The notes under the pieces are model-generated. The model made no database searches and was not told where the DNA came from. It saw nothing but the letters and a program-made list of their open reading frames with translations. Position numbers and translations under genes: made by a program. 64,000 nucleotides of DNA, taken from assembly GCA_965220305.1 (NCBI GenBank), contig OZ244817.1, positions 3,472,001-3,536,000 on the forward strand, read 5' to 3'. This DNA is from G965220305 sp965220305. Lineage in GTDB: Bacteria; Chloroflexota; Dehalococcoidia; Lucifugimonadales; UBA3495. Position 1 is the first letter of the stretch. Every line of letters begins with the position of its first letter. Positions 54,901 through 63,402 of this stretch are shown here, piece by piece.

Positions 54901-55458
54901 ATGAGTAGAGTACCGCCAGCCAGCAGGGAGAGCGTCCCAGCAAGCCAACAGGCTACTTTCGACGAGATTGTTCAGGAACGGGGCGGCCCGGTGGTCAGCG
55001 GCCCGGTATCGGTCCTTCTGAATAGTCCGGAAATGGCCAAGCGGGCCAGCCACCTATCGGGCTACCTGCGCCAGGAGTCAACGCTGTCCGCAAAGATTCA
55101 GGAGTTGGCAATGCTCGTCACTGCCCGCGAGTTGGACTGCCAGTACATCTGGAACGCCCATGCCGCCTCGGGCCGACGCGCCGGTCTCAGCGACGCCTTG
55201 GTAGACGCCCTACGCGACAATGGGAACCTGCCCTCCGCAGCCGCCGACGAGGCCGCGGTACTGAACTTGGGGCACGAGTTCTTTAGCACCCACAAGGTCA
55301 GCGAGGGGACTTTCCAGGCGGCCCTGCAACAATTCGGCGCCCAGGGGCTAACCGAGTTGTCTTCGCTGATGGGGTACTACGGACTGTTGGCCTTCAACGC
55401 CAACACTTTTGACATCGACCTGCCGTCCGAGAGGACGGAAACAGTCTTGCCCGTCTAG
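54901..55458 (+). CDS. Carboxymuconolactone decarboxylase-like protein (3)
   Basis: 185 residues from ATG 54901, GGAGGAAG ahead. Starts SRVPPASRESVPASQQAT and has SPEMAKRASHLSGYLRQEST and AKIQELAMLVTARELDCQYI. The region corresponding to the AhpD CxxC has a single Cys (ELDCQYIWNAHAASGRRAGL). Third paralogue of the genes at 14163 and 15813. Paired with the methyltransferase 19 bp downstream. Confidence 0.87.
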   Translation: MSRVPPASRESVPASQQATFDEIVQERGGPVVSGPVSVLLNSPEMAKRASHLSGYLRQESTLSAKIQELAMLVTARELDCQYIWNAHAASGRRAGLSDALVDALRDNGNLPSAAADEAAVLNLGHEFFSTHKVSEGTFQAALQQFGAQGLTELSSLMGYYGLLAFNANTFDIDLPSERTETVLPV

Positions 55459-55477
55459 CGGCGATCCTGGGGTTACG

Positions 55478-56176
55478 GTGACCCTTCCGGATTACTCTAT
55501 GGAGTTCTACCGGCTATACGCCAAACAATACGCCCTCGTGGCCCACGAGTGGCGGCAGTCGGTCTACGTCCGAAGCTCCCATCCGGGCCTGCAAAACGAC
55601 TGGGACGCCTTGGAACGGCTGAAGGAGTTGTCCCCGGGCCGGGATGGGCTGGACGCCGGTTGCGGCGCCGGGGCCAGAGATGTCCACCACCTTTGGCGTC
55701 AGGGGTACAACGTGGTCGGGTTGGACGCCGTCGAAGAGAACATCCAAGTAGCTCGCGGGATGCACCCGGAGATTGCCGACCGGGTCTTTGTCGCCAGCCT
55801 GGCGGAGGCATTGCCTTTCGAGAACTCCACCTTCGACTTGGTGATGTGCAACGCGGTAATCCAACACATTGAAGCCGAGACAGTCCGCCGCGTTACCCTG
55901 CCCGAATTGGCCCGGGTTCTTCGACCCGGCGGCGTTCTGCAGCTCATGTTCAAACACGGCAACGGCCTCTTGACGATCTTTGACCGGGACTACGGGTTGG
56001 AACGCAGCTTTCAACTCTACGACGAGGGCGACGTAGCGGACACCCTGGGCCGGTGCGGATTGGCCCTGTCGGAAGCGGAGACCCCCAGCCAACTGGGTGG
56101 GCTGCTTTATTTGACCGACGGCAAAGAAGTGGACCACTGCCTGGCGTTTTTTCGGAAGGAATCTCCGCATCCTTAA
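55478..56176 (+). CDS. Class I SAM-dependent methyltransferase
   Basis: 232 residues from GTG 55478. Motif I LDAGCGAGARDVHHLWRQGY, motif II VVGLDAVEENIQVAR, motif IV FENSTFDLVMCNAVIQHIEA and LARVLRPGGVLQLMFKHGNG. The start is uncertain: an ATG at 55499 is an alternative. 19 bp after the CMD-like gene. Substrate unknown. Confidence 0.85.
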   Translation: MTLPDYSMEFYRLYAKQYALVAHEWRQSVYVRSSHPGLQNDWDALERLKELSPGRDGLDAGCGAGARDVHHLWRQGYNVVGLDAVEENIQVARGMHPEIADRVFVASLAEALPFENSTFDLVMCNAVIQHIEAETVRRVTLPELARVLRPGGVLQLMFKHGNGLLTIFDRDYGLERSFQLYDEGDVADTLGRCGLALSEAETPSQLGGLLYLTDGKEVDHCLAFFRKESPHP

Positions 56177-56283
56177 AATGGGTAATGCGCCACTACGTGG
56201 GGCTTTCAAAGGCTTCGACGCTCTGACGGCGCCAGGCCCGTTGGCTAAGAAACTGGTTGGTGCAGCAAGTTGGAGGTGACAGC

Positions 56284-57396
56284 ATGGCTACAGACCCGGT
56301 GAATATTTTTGAATACGAGGAACTGGCAAAGCAGCGTATCGAGAAGGGCCACTACGATTTCATCGCGGGGGGCGCCACCGACGAGATAACCATCCGGCGC
56401 ACCCGGGCAGTATTCGATTCCATAATGCTCAAGCCCCGCATGATGGTGGACATCAGCCAGCGGGACCTCAGCACCACTGTCCTGGGTCAGAAGATCGGGT
56501 TCCCAGTAATGTTGGACCCGGCAGGCAACCACAGCGCCGCCCACCCGGACGCTGAATTGGCTTCAGCCCGGGCTGCCGGGGCTGCGGGCACCCTGATGGT
56601 GTTGAGCTCTCACGCCTCGCGCACCCTGGAGGACGTGGCCGAGGTGGCTTCCGGCCCCCTGTGGTTCCAGCAATACTTCTTCAAGGACCGGGAACTAACC
56701 CTGGAGATGGCCGCTCGGGCCGAGGAGTCCGGGTACTCGGCCATCTGCATGACCCTGGACGCCAAGGTCAAGCCAAAGCGGGAGCGGAACATCCGAAACG
56801 ACTACGTGGGCGGGGAATCCCCCAACTACGCCCAATTGGACCTGGGCACCCATACCTGGAAGTTTGGCGCGGATGCTCCGGCAGGCCCCAGCGACATTCG
56901 GGATCTGGCTTCCGTCTGGTCCGACTTGGACTGGCTGGTGAACAACATCCGCCTACCCGTGGTGGTCAAGGGAATTATGACGGCGCGGGATGGCGAACTG
57001 GCCGCCGAGAACGGGGCCAAGGGGGTCATCGTTTCCAACCACGGAGGCCGGTACTTGGACACCACCCTGGCGTCCGTGGAAGTGCTTCCCGAAGTGGTGG
57101 AGGCCGTGGATGGCCGGGCCGAAGTTTACCTGGACGGCGGCATCCGGCGGGGCACGGACATCTTCAAGGCGTTGGCCCTGGGAGCCAGGTCGGTCCTGAT
57201 TGGGCGGCCCCTGTTCTGGGGGTTGGCTGTGGACGGCGAGGCCGGGGCTCTTGCCATCCTGGACATGCTTCGGGAGGAGTTGGACGCTACTATGGGCATG
57301 TGCGGACACAGCAGCCTGGGTACCATCGACAAAGAGAGTCTGGCTACTGTGTCGCCTCTGCTTGCCCTCTTTCCCCATCACGCCAACTACCGCTAA
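56284..57396 (+). CDS. FMN-dependent alpha-hydroxy-acid oxidase/dehydrogenase
   Basis: 370 residues from ATG 56284, GGAGGTGACAGC ahead. Family of L-lactate dehydrogenase/glycolate oxidase: YDFIAGGATDEITIRR, FPVMLDPAGNHSAAHPDAEL, YSAICMTLDAKVKPKRERNI, VVVKGIMTARDGELAAENG, VSNHGGRYLDTTLASVEVLP (catalytic His), DGGIRRGTDIFKALALGARS and VLIGRPLFWGLAVDG. FMN and catalytic residues all present. Substrate (glycolate, lactate, mandelate) not decidable. A strong hairpin lies after it. Confidence 0.93.
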   Translation: MATDPVNIFEYEELAKQRIEKGHYDFIAGGATDEITIRRTRAVFDSIMLKPRMMVDISQRDLSTTVLGQKIGFPVMLDPAGNHSAAHPDAELASARAAGAAGTLMVLSSHASRTLEDVAEVASGPLWFQQYFFKDRELTLEMAARAEESGYSAICMTLDAKVKPKRERNIRNDYVGGESPNYAQLDLGTHTWKFGADAPAGPSDIRDLASVWSDLDWLVNNIRLPVVVKGIMTARDGELAAENGAKGVIVSNHGGRYLDTTLASVEVLPEVVEAVDGRAEVYLDGGIRRGTDIFKALALGARSVLIGRPLFWGLAVDGEAGALAILDMLREELDATMGMCGHSSLGTIDKESLATVSPLLALFPHHANYR

Positions 57397-57488
57397 TGTC
57401 TGAGGGTCTTGGAATTTTGACGCGGGACGGGGCTGCCGGCGCTTAACCTTTGCCTTGTTCCAGTTCCTTCACCCGCTGAAGAGCAGCA

Positions 57489-57520
57489 TTGAAGGTGGCC
57501 GCAGACGCGGCCACCTTCAA
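57489..57520. terminator. Terminator hairpin
   Basis: TTGAAGGTGGCCGC (57489-57502), AGAC loop, GCGGCCACCTTCAA (57507-57520), 14-bp perfect stem between the convergent oxidase and MFS genes. Confidence 0.7.
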
Positions 57521-57601
57521 CTTGGTCCAACAACCTTAAACTCCGAGGCTTGGGGCCGTTCTCCTCTTTGGGAACGCCTCAACCAGCGATGTCCTCCTTG
57601 A

Positions 57602-58825
57602 CTACTCCATCTTTCTTACGTCGGAAAAGGCCAGGAAGGCGTATATCGCCAGGACCAAGCTGAGCAGTCCCACACCGGCAACCACCAGGTTGGCCTTCCA
57701 AAACTCCGCCAGCAGGCCCAGGGTCATGCTGGCCAAGGGCGTCAGGCCGTGGTCCAAGTGGTAGATGGACATCACCCTCCCCCGCAGGGAGTCGGGAATG
57801 GTACTCTGCACCAAGGTGTTGTTGTTTATTTTGAAGACCAGCCGGAAGAATCCCAGGCCGAACATGGCTGCCAGGGATACCCATAGCCAGGTGGACAACC
57901 CCAACATAATGGCCGAACCGGACAGCAGCATTAGAGATACCAGCCCTATGGACCCCTGCCGGAAGGCGTTGCCCATCGAAGCAAAGGATATGGTGGCGAT
58001 GATGCCGCCGATTCCCGTTGCCAGGACCAGGAAGCCGTACACCTCGGAGCCGTGTCCCAGAACATCGTCAGCAATGACCGGCATCAGGTGAATTATGGGC
58101 GCAATCAATATGTCTGAGATGCACACCACCAACAGCAGCCGGATTACTCGCTGCTCAGTAACCACGTAGCGGAATCCTTGCTTGAGGTTGGACAACACCG
58201 AGGCCCGCGCCGCCGTCATCTCCTCCCGGTAGGGCAGCGCGATGGGGAAGATGGCCAGGGCCATCAGCACGTAGAACACGCCTTCGATGTAGAAGTTGAC
58301 CGCCGGACCCAACCAGGCGATTAGCACTCCCCCCAGTCCGGGGCCCACCACCCGGGCCACATTGCCGGAGATGGAGTTCAGCGCGATGGCGTTCCACAGG
58401 TCTTCACGGGGTACCGTATTGGCTACCATCGCCTGGCGCACCGGCTGCACCACGGAATGCAATATCCCGGTGATTACCGTGAACAGCATGGCGTAGAGGA
58501 TGCCGACGTAGCCGACCACGTACCCCAGATGGACTCCCGTGGCGAATGCCAGCACCACCACCGCCAGGGAGGACTGGACTACCAACACCAACTTGCGGCG
58601 GTCTACCCGGTCGGCGAATACGCCGGCAAAGGGTCCGATGCCCAGAAAGGGCAGGGAACGCATCCCCGCGGTTACGCCAACCAGGAAGGGCGATGACGAG
58701 ATTTCCCAGACTACCCAGGGGATGGTAATCTGCTGGAACCAACTGGCTGAAGCGTTACACAAGTTGCTTAACCACAGCAGCAGAAAGTCTCGATGGCGCA
58801 ACGAAGTGAAGGTGGTAAACCGCAC
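57602..58825 (-). CDS. MFS transporter
   Basis: 407 residues, about twelve helices. Opens TSLRHRDFLLLWLSNLCNAS, loop GVFADRVDRRKLVLVVQSSL after TM2, LGGVLIAWLGPAVNFYIEG. Same MFS group as the copies at 1-712 and 51616. Substrate unknown. Divergent from nothing; followed downstream (left) by the oxidase on the other strand. Confidence 0.88.
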   Translation of the reverse strand: MRFTTFTSLRHRDFLLLWLSNLCNASASWFQQITIPWVVWEISSSPFLVGVTAGMRSLPFLGIGPFAGVFADRVDRRKLVLVVQSSLAVVVLAFATGVHLGYVVGYVGILYAMLFTVITGILHSVVQPVRQAMVANTVPREDLWNAIALNSISGNVARVVGPGLGGVLIAWLGPAVNFYIEGVFYVLMALAIFPIALPYREEMTAARASVLSNLKQGFRYVVTEQRVIRLLLVVCISDILIAPIIHLMPVIADDVLGHGSEVYGFLVLATGIGGIIATISFASMGNAFRQGSIGLVSLMLLSGSAIMLGLSTWLWVSLAAMFGLGFFRLVFKINNNTLVQSTIPDSLRGRVMSIYHLDHGLTPLASMTLGLLAEFWKANLVVAGVGLLSLVLAIYAFLAFSDVRKME

Positions 58826-58984
58826 CCGGCGCCTTGGCCGAGCGGCAACCTGGGCGGTTTCGCCGGTCGCGCTGCTCCCTTGGGTTTCAGGGCTAGGCCC
58901 TCTTTGCTGCGGTGATGACGTTGCAGTTTCCTCCTGACTGCCTACTCATTGGTAGTTGGCTGGGCGGTGGCCGCCCGAAAGTGG

Positions 58985-59704
58985 CTAGCCGGACTGGGCG
59001 GCGTTGAGGAATGCCCGTCCCCCGTCCAGGAACACTCGGGCGGCGCTGGCGGAAACAATCACGTCGGCGGTCAGCTTCTTGCCGGCGGCGTGGACCCGGG
59101 CTGCTACTTCGGCCTCGAACTCCTTGACCCGAAGATGGTTGGGCTGCCCAGGCAGGCCCATGGACTGGGCGATGTCCTGGGAGCCGGAACTGTACAGGTC
59201 GATACCCTCCACCGAAAGAATATCGTCCAGGTTTTCCAGGACTTCCACGTCTTCCAGTTGGGCCATCACCAGAATCTGGGAGTTGGTGTGTTCCATGTAT
59301 TCAGGCCCGGACGCCAGGTCTCCGTGGTAAGCGCCCCGACCCGACCCGAAGCTGCGCTTGCCCCTGGGCACATAGCGGCAGGCATCGGCCAATTGCTGGG
59401 CCCTCTGCCCCGTGGAAATGTGGGGGCCGGTAATCCCCATGATGCCCCGGTCCAGGAAGCGCAGAATGGTCGATGGGTCGATGTTAGGTACCCGGGCCAT
59501 GGGGGTTAAGCCCGCCATATCCGCCACCCGGCAGAGGTCGTCGATGGTATCGGGGGTGAAGGGGCCATGCTCCGAGTCGAAGGAGACGTGGTCGAAACCC
59601 GCCATTCCTATCAGCTCCACCAGGGCCGTGGACGGAAAGGAAAGCCCACAACCGTAGGCTTTCTCCCCGGCCTGCATCCTTGCCACTACGTTATTGGTAC
59701 GCAT
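58985..59704 (-). CDS. HpcH/HpaI aldolase family protein
   Basis: 239 residues from ATG 59704, GGAGGGGATC ahead. Class II pyruvate aldolase family: YGCGLSFPSTALVELIGMAG, FDHVSFDSEHGPFTPDTIDD, MARVPNIDPSTILRFLDRGI, AQLEDVEVLENLDDI (metal Glu) and YSSGSQDIAQSMGLPGQPNH (Asp). Cleaves 2-oxo-4-hydroxy acids to pyruvate or similar. First of a catabolic set with two VOC genes upstream. Confidence 0.9.
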   Translation of the reverse strand: MRTNNVVARMQAGEKAYGCGLSFPSTALVELIGMAGFDHVSFDSEHGPFTPDTIDDLCRVADMAGLTPMARVPNIDPSTILRFLDRGIMGITGPHISTGQRAQQLADACRYVPRGKRSFGSGRGAYHGDLASGPEYMEHTNSQILVMAQLEDVEVLENLDDILSVEGIDLYSSGSQDIAQSMGLPGQPNHLRVKEFEAEVAARVHAAGKKLTADVIVSASAARVFLDGGRAFLNAAQSG

Positions 59705-59759
59705 GATCCCCTCCAATTATTGGGACTGGTTGGTGGCCCACTACGGCCTGCTCCGCGAG

Positions 59760-60152
59760 CTACCGGCGTTCCACCAATTCAATCAGCACGTCGTCCGGTC
59801 CTTCGATGTAGGCCAGTCGCGTTCCGTTGCCAACGTCGGTCAACGGCAGGACTACGCGGATGCCGGCCTCCTGGAACCGCGCCATCTCCATGTCCAAGTC
59901 GGCCACGTTGAAGCCAAAGTGCTCCAGACCCAGGCGGTTCAACTCGGCAACCGACCGCTTGTCGGAGGACCCTTCCGGCTTGGAAGAGATGTTCAACCGC
60001 ACCGGGCCGTCCACCTCCATACCAATGGTGATGGTGCCGGGCATGACCTCTCGCTCGGAAATTTTCTTGGCCTCGAAGTATTTCTCGTACCAGGCCGCCG
60101 AGGCCTGGGGGTCGGCGGAACGGATGTGTACGTGGTTTATGGCGTAAGGCAT
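59760..60152 (-). CDS. VOC family protein (glyoxalase/dioxygenase fold), 1
   Basis: 130 residues, AGGAGGGTAAA ahead. VOC paired beta-alpha-beta fold: INHVHIRSADPQASAAWYEK (first metal His), LEHFGFNVADLDMEMARFQE, and YIEGPDDVLIELVERR (metal Glu). Could be glyoxalase, methylmalonyl-CoA epimerase-like or an extradiol dioxygenase-like enzyme. Paired with the VOC gene at 60249. Confidence 0.88.
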   Translation of the reverse strand: MPYAINHVHIRSADPQASAAWYEKYFEAKKISEREVMPGTITIGMEVDGPVRLNISSKPEGSSDKRSVAELNRLGLEHFGFNVADLDMEMARFQEAGIRVVLPLTDVGNGTRLAYIEGPDDVLIELVERR

Positions 60153-60248
60153 TTTACCCTCCTTGCAGGTGGATGGCTGTTTTGGGTGTAGCTAGAACAA
60201 TCTGGATACCCGCAGCGGCATTTGGCTACTGCTGGCTCAGGCGCTGCT

Positions 60249-60686
60249 CTACGAGGCGACAATTTCCGCAAAGGATGGCTCCGGCATACCCTCCTGCCAG
60301 GTGGGATCGCGCAATTCCAGCCGGTTGCCGCTGGGGTCGAAGAAATACAGTTCCCGCCCGGTGAAGAAGCCCCGACCACGGTAGACCAGTTGGTCGATGG
60401 TCATGCCCCTTTCGTCGAAAATCTTGCAAGCCTGCACAAAGGTGTCGGGGTTCACCGTGAAGGAATGGTGGGCTCGTTGGTCTTTGCGGAACACGTTGTC
60501 CGCCGGGTCGTCAAGCTGGCAGAGCAGGATGTTGTGGTCACCCACGTTAAAACAAGACATGACCGAGTTTCCCAGGCGGCCCATGGGGGTCAGGCCCAGC
60601 AAGTCGCCGTAAAAAGCCTCGGACTCCTCCAGGTTGTTTACGGGAATCGACCAGTGCGTCACCCCTTCGATGGTCAGTAGTCCCAT
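60249..60686 (-). CDS. VOC family protein, 2
   Basis: 145 residues, AAAGGAGATTGAT ahead. VOC fold: VTHWSIPVNNLEESEAFYGD (metal His), AHHSFTVNPDTFVQACKIFD, and ELYFFDPSGNRLELRDPT (metal Glu). About 96 bp upstream of the first VOC gene. Likely co-transcribed with VOC 1 and the aldolase; role unknown. Confidence 0.88.
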   Translation of the reverse strand: MGLLTIEGVTHWSIPVNNLEESEAFYGDLLGLTPMGRLGNSVMSCFNVGDHNILLCQLDDPADNVFRKDQRAHHSFTVNPDTFVQACKIFDERGMTIDQLVYRGRGFFTGRELYFFDPSGNRLELRDPTWQEGMPEPSFAEIVAS

Positions 60687-61027
60687 ATCAATCTCCTTTT
60701 CTTCCTAGTGTTCAGCCAATGTTACCACGTACAACGGTAAGCCAAAAGGGTGGGCGACCTATGCCGGGCTCCGGGTTCATGCTAGGGCCGGATTCACCAA
60801 TACCCCCGGGAAATCCTGCCGACAGCTCCGAAATTATTGCTTCTTTACTCAAGGTTCCCGCCAGTTGGGCGCGGTGAAGGTACTGGTTTGCCCCTGGGTT
60901 TTACATAACTTATAATGGGCCGGCGCGAGCCGGCAAAGGGACTCGATTGCCAATCGGCGCGGCCACAGAACTTTGTTGGGATAACCGAAGATAAGGAAGA
61001 CCATAGATAGAATGTTGAGGTGCCATT
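60687..61027. other. Divergent promoter region with hairpin leader
   Basis: 341 bp. Plus strand TTGCCC (60888-60893), 17-bp spacer, TATAAT (60911-60916), then a GCCGGC-GCGA-GCCGGC hairpin (60919-60934) in the leader of the amidohydrolase gene. No gene. Confidence 0.6.
60888..60916 (+). promoter_or_regulatory. Promoter of the 61028 amidohydrolase
   Basis: TTGCCC (60888-60893), 17-bp spacer, TATAAT (60911-60916). Leader about 105 nt. Confidence 0.65.
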
Positions 61028-62050
61028 ATGCCATTCGGAGGCAATGACTGGCTGGACCTGGCTCCCGAACCCACCCTGGAACCGGACCTACCCATCTGCG
61101 ATCCCCATCACCACTTCTGGGATATGCGCGCCGAGCGAGTTCCCTACCAGCGGTACCTGCTCCATGAACTGGCTGCCGACATTACCAGCGGTCACAACGT
61201 CCGCTCGACGGTGTTCATCGAGGCCAGGTCGATGTACCGGGCCGACGGCCCCGAGGAGATGCGGCCCGTGGGTGAGGTGGAGTTCGTGCAGGGGCTGGCG
61301 GCGGCCAGCGCCACCGGAGTCTACGGCCCGGGCCGGGCCGCGGCGGCCATCGTGGGGCACGCCAACCTCAACCTGGGCGAAGGTGTGGCCCCGGTGTTGG
61401 AGGCCCTGCAGACGGCCAGCCCCAACCGCTTCCGAGGCATTCGCCACTCGGTTACCTGGGACCCCCATACAGAAGTGGAAAACACCGCTGCCCACAACTC
61501 CCCAGGCCAGTTGGCCGGCGATAACTTCCGGGCCGGAGCGCGGGTCCTCGCCAATATGGGGCTGTCCCTGGAGGGTTGGCTGTACTTCCCCCAGCTTCCC
61601 GAGTTGGCCGATTTCGCCAAGGCGGTGCCGGACTTGACCATCATCCTCAACCACATCGGCGGGCTGATGCGCGTCGGCCCCTATGCCAACCGGAATGAAG
61701 AAGTAATAGCAACCTGGCGCAGCGGAATCGCCGCCGTTGCCGAATGCCCCAACGTGACCATCAAGCTGGGCGGCGTCGGGATGCCCCGCACCGGCTTCGA
61801 TTGGCACGCCAGGGACACACCGGCAAGCTCCGAGGACCTGGCCGAATCCATGGCCCCCTTGATGAACTACTGCATCGAGCAATTTGGCCCGGAACGCAGC
61901 ATGTTTGAGAGCAATTTCCCGGTGGACAAAGTGTCCTATTCCTATAACGTGATGTACAACGCCTTCAAGCGGCTGTCCCAGGGATACTCAGCCTCCGAGC
62001 GGGCGGCCATGTTCCACGACACGGCGGTGAGGGTGTACCGAATAGACTAG
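61028..62050 (+). CDS. Amidohydrolase family protein
   Basis: 340 residues. Amidohydrolase-2 TIM barrel: LPICDPHHHFWDMRAERVPY (metal HxH), the FRGIRHSVTWDPH segment, TIILNHIGGLMRVGPYANRN and the final ERSMFESNFPVDKVSYSYNV. Distinct from the ACMSD-like pair at 39-41 kb. Lactonase or dicarboxylate-hydrolase activity is common in this group. GAGGTGCCATT ahead of the ATG. Confidence 0.9.
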   Translation: MPFGGNDWLDLAPEPTLEPDLPICDPHHHFWDMRAERVPYQRYLLHELAADITSGHNVRSTVFIEARSMYRADGPEEMRPVGEVEFVQGLAAASATGVYGPGRAAAAIVGHANLNLGEGVAPVLEALQTASPNRFRGIRHSVTWDPHTEVENTAAHNSPGQLAGDNFRAGARVLANMGLSLEGWLYFPQLPELADFAKAVPDLTIILNHIGGLMRVGPYANRNEEVIATWRSGIAAVAECPNVTIKLGGVGMPRTGFDWHARDTPASSEDLAESMAPLMNYCIEQFGPERSMFESNFPVDKVSYSYNVMYNAFKRLSQGYSASERAAMFHDTAVRVYRID

Positions 62051-62437
62051 CCTGACTTCTCCGGCGCAACTGGAGGGCAACGCTTTGGCGCGCTGGCGTG
62101 AGACTTGGCGGCCGGGGGTTGCCCGTGGAGCGGGGCGAATCGCCCTTGGGGGAGTAGTCGGAAGGGGGTGGAGGGGATTTGCACAAAAAGGGCAATTTTT
62201 GGCCGACTTTTTGTGCAGGCCAAGGACTTTTTGTGCAAAACTGCTGCTATCTGGTTGGCCAATCACCGCCTCTCCCCGGCAAGTTCCTGCTGTGGCTCGC
62301 CGCAAAACTCGGTTATTCCCGAGGCCCCCGGCGCCGTCTCTAACTCGACTTCCAGAACGTACCGCGCAAAGGTCTGGGCTTACCTGAACGGCTTTCGGTG
62401 CTATCATGCTTCTTACAGTTTGGTAAAGGGAGTAAAG
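62051..62437. other. Intergenic with TTTTTGTGCA repeat pair
   Basis: 387 bp. Holds an inverted TGCACAAAAAG (62180-62190) and two direct GACTTTTTGTGCA copies (62205-62217, 62225-62237), 20 bp apart. No other gene seen. Confidence 0.65.
62180..62237. repeat. TTTTTGTGCA motif cluster, left
   Basis: TGCACAAAAAG (62180-62190, inverted), GACTTTTTGTGCA at 62205-62217 and 62225-62237. A like pair lies at 63301-63331. Spacing of 18-20 bp is about two helical turns. Confidence 0.65.
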
Positions 62438-62896
62438 ATGATCGGAAATCAGAGTCGTTTGGTTGGATTCGTGTCGGTGTTGGTCTTGCTCGGGGCGATG
62501 GCCTTGGCCTGTCAGGGTGAACTCGACCCCTTTAAGTACACTCGGGAGTTCGTCGCCGAGGCTATCGCCATGTACGACGCCGAGGGACCCGAGGCGACTT
62601 TCGCCTATTACAACTCTCAGGAGAGCGTGGATGGTGAGTGGTACGTCTACATCATCGGCCGGGACTACCGGTATCTTGCCCAGCCCACGCGCCCTGAACT
62701 GCTGGGGACGGACATCAAGGATAGCGTCACTCCCGATGGGCAGCGGTTGGGACAGGCGATAATCTCGGCGACGGAGCAGGGCCGGTTCCTCGACAAGTAC
62801 GATTGGCCGAACCCGGAGACCGGCCGGGTTGAGCCTAAGTACGGTTGGGTTGTCCGGCATGACGGATTGTTCTTCGGCTCAGGGTGGCACGAGTAG
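62438..62896 (+). CDS. Lipoprotein, single Cache-like domain
   Basis: 152 residues from ATG 62438, GGGAG ahead. Signal peptide LVGFVSVLVLLGAMALAC with a lipobox-like ALAC ending, Cys about residue 26. The mature part resembles a small ligand-binding Cache domain: EGPEATFAYYNSQESVDGEW, GRDYRYLAQPTRPELLG, WVVRHDGLFFGSGWHE. Likely an outer-face sensor or solute binder without a fused signalling part. Flanked by TTTTTGTGCA motif pairs. Confidence 0.75.
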   Translation: MIGNQSRLVGFVSVLVLLGAMALACQGELDPFKYTREFVAEAIAMYDAEGPEATFAYYNSQESVDGEWYVYIIGRDYRYLAQPTRPELLGTDIKDSVTPDGQRLGQAIISATEQGRFLDKYDWPNPETGRVEPKYGWVVRHDGLFFGSGWHE

Positions 62897-63036
62897 AAGC
62901 TAAGCTGGCGCAGGTCGCCCGGTCCTTGACTTTTCCGCCCCGTTTGTGGCGTCCATCCTGGTTTGATGGTGTCGTACATTCATCCTTTGAATCGGTAATG
63001 GCGTATTAGCATCTTCCACTGAACGTCTGTACGTCC

Positions 63037-63074
63037 AGAAGGCGGGGATTTTGTTCCCCGCCTTCTCCTTTTTC
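63037..63074 (+). terminator. Rho-independent terminator after the lipoprotein gene
   Basis: AGAAGGCGGGGA (63037-63048), TTTTGT loop, TCCCCGCCTTCT (63055-63066), then CCTTTTTC. Twelve-bp perfect stem. Confidence 0.8.
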
Positions 63075-63300
63075 AGTACGGATATAGTCGATACCTGTTC
63101 TGAATCCGATTCATCACTTTCCATCACGGACTAACGCAAGCGGAGGTATTAACCCCATCAGCCATAAGCAAACGAAACCGTCTCCACTACGCTTTTTATT
63201 ATGGATGCGTGGTGGAATGTAACGCACTAACCCAACTCCGGCTCTTCCCAGGGTCAGCCTCAGCGGCAGCCACAATCTCCGATATGTATGCAATTATCAC

Positions 63301-63331
63301 GACTTTTTGTGCAGAAGCTACCTTTTGTGCA
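63301..63331. repeat. TTTTTGTGCA motif pair, right
   Basis: GACTTTTTGTGCA (63301-63313) and TACCTTTTGTGCA (63319-63331), same orientation as the left pair, 18 bp apart. Confidence 0.6.
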
Positions 63332-63402
63332 AAGCCGGGGTGCAGGTGTGGCTAGGGCGGCCAGGTGAGTTGCCGGAAACCTCCCTCCACGGTCGGCAGG
63401 GC

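Larger units (their letters stand above)
62897..63402. other. Intergenic with terminator and motif pair
   Basis: 506 bp. Terminator at 63037-63074 and the right TTTTTGTGCA pair at 63301-63331. No gene recognised. Confidence 0.6.
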
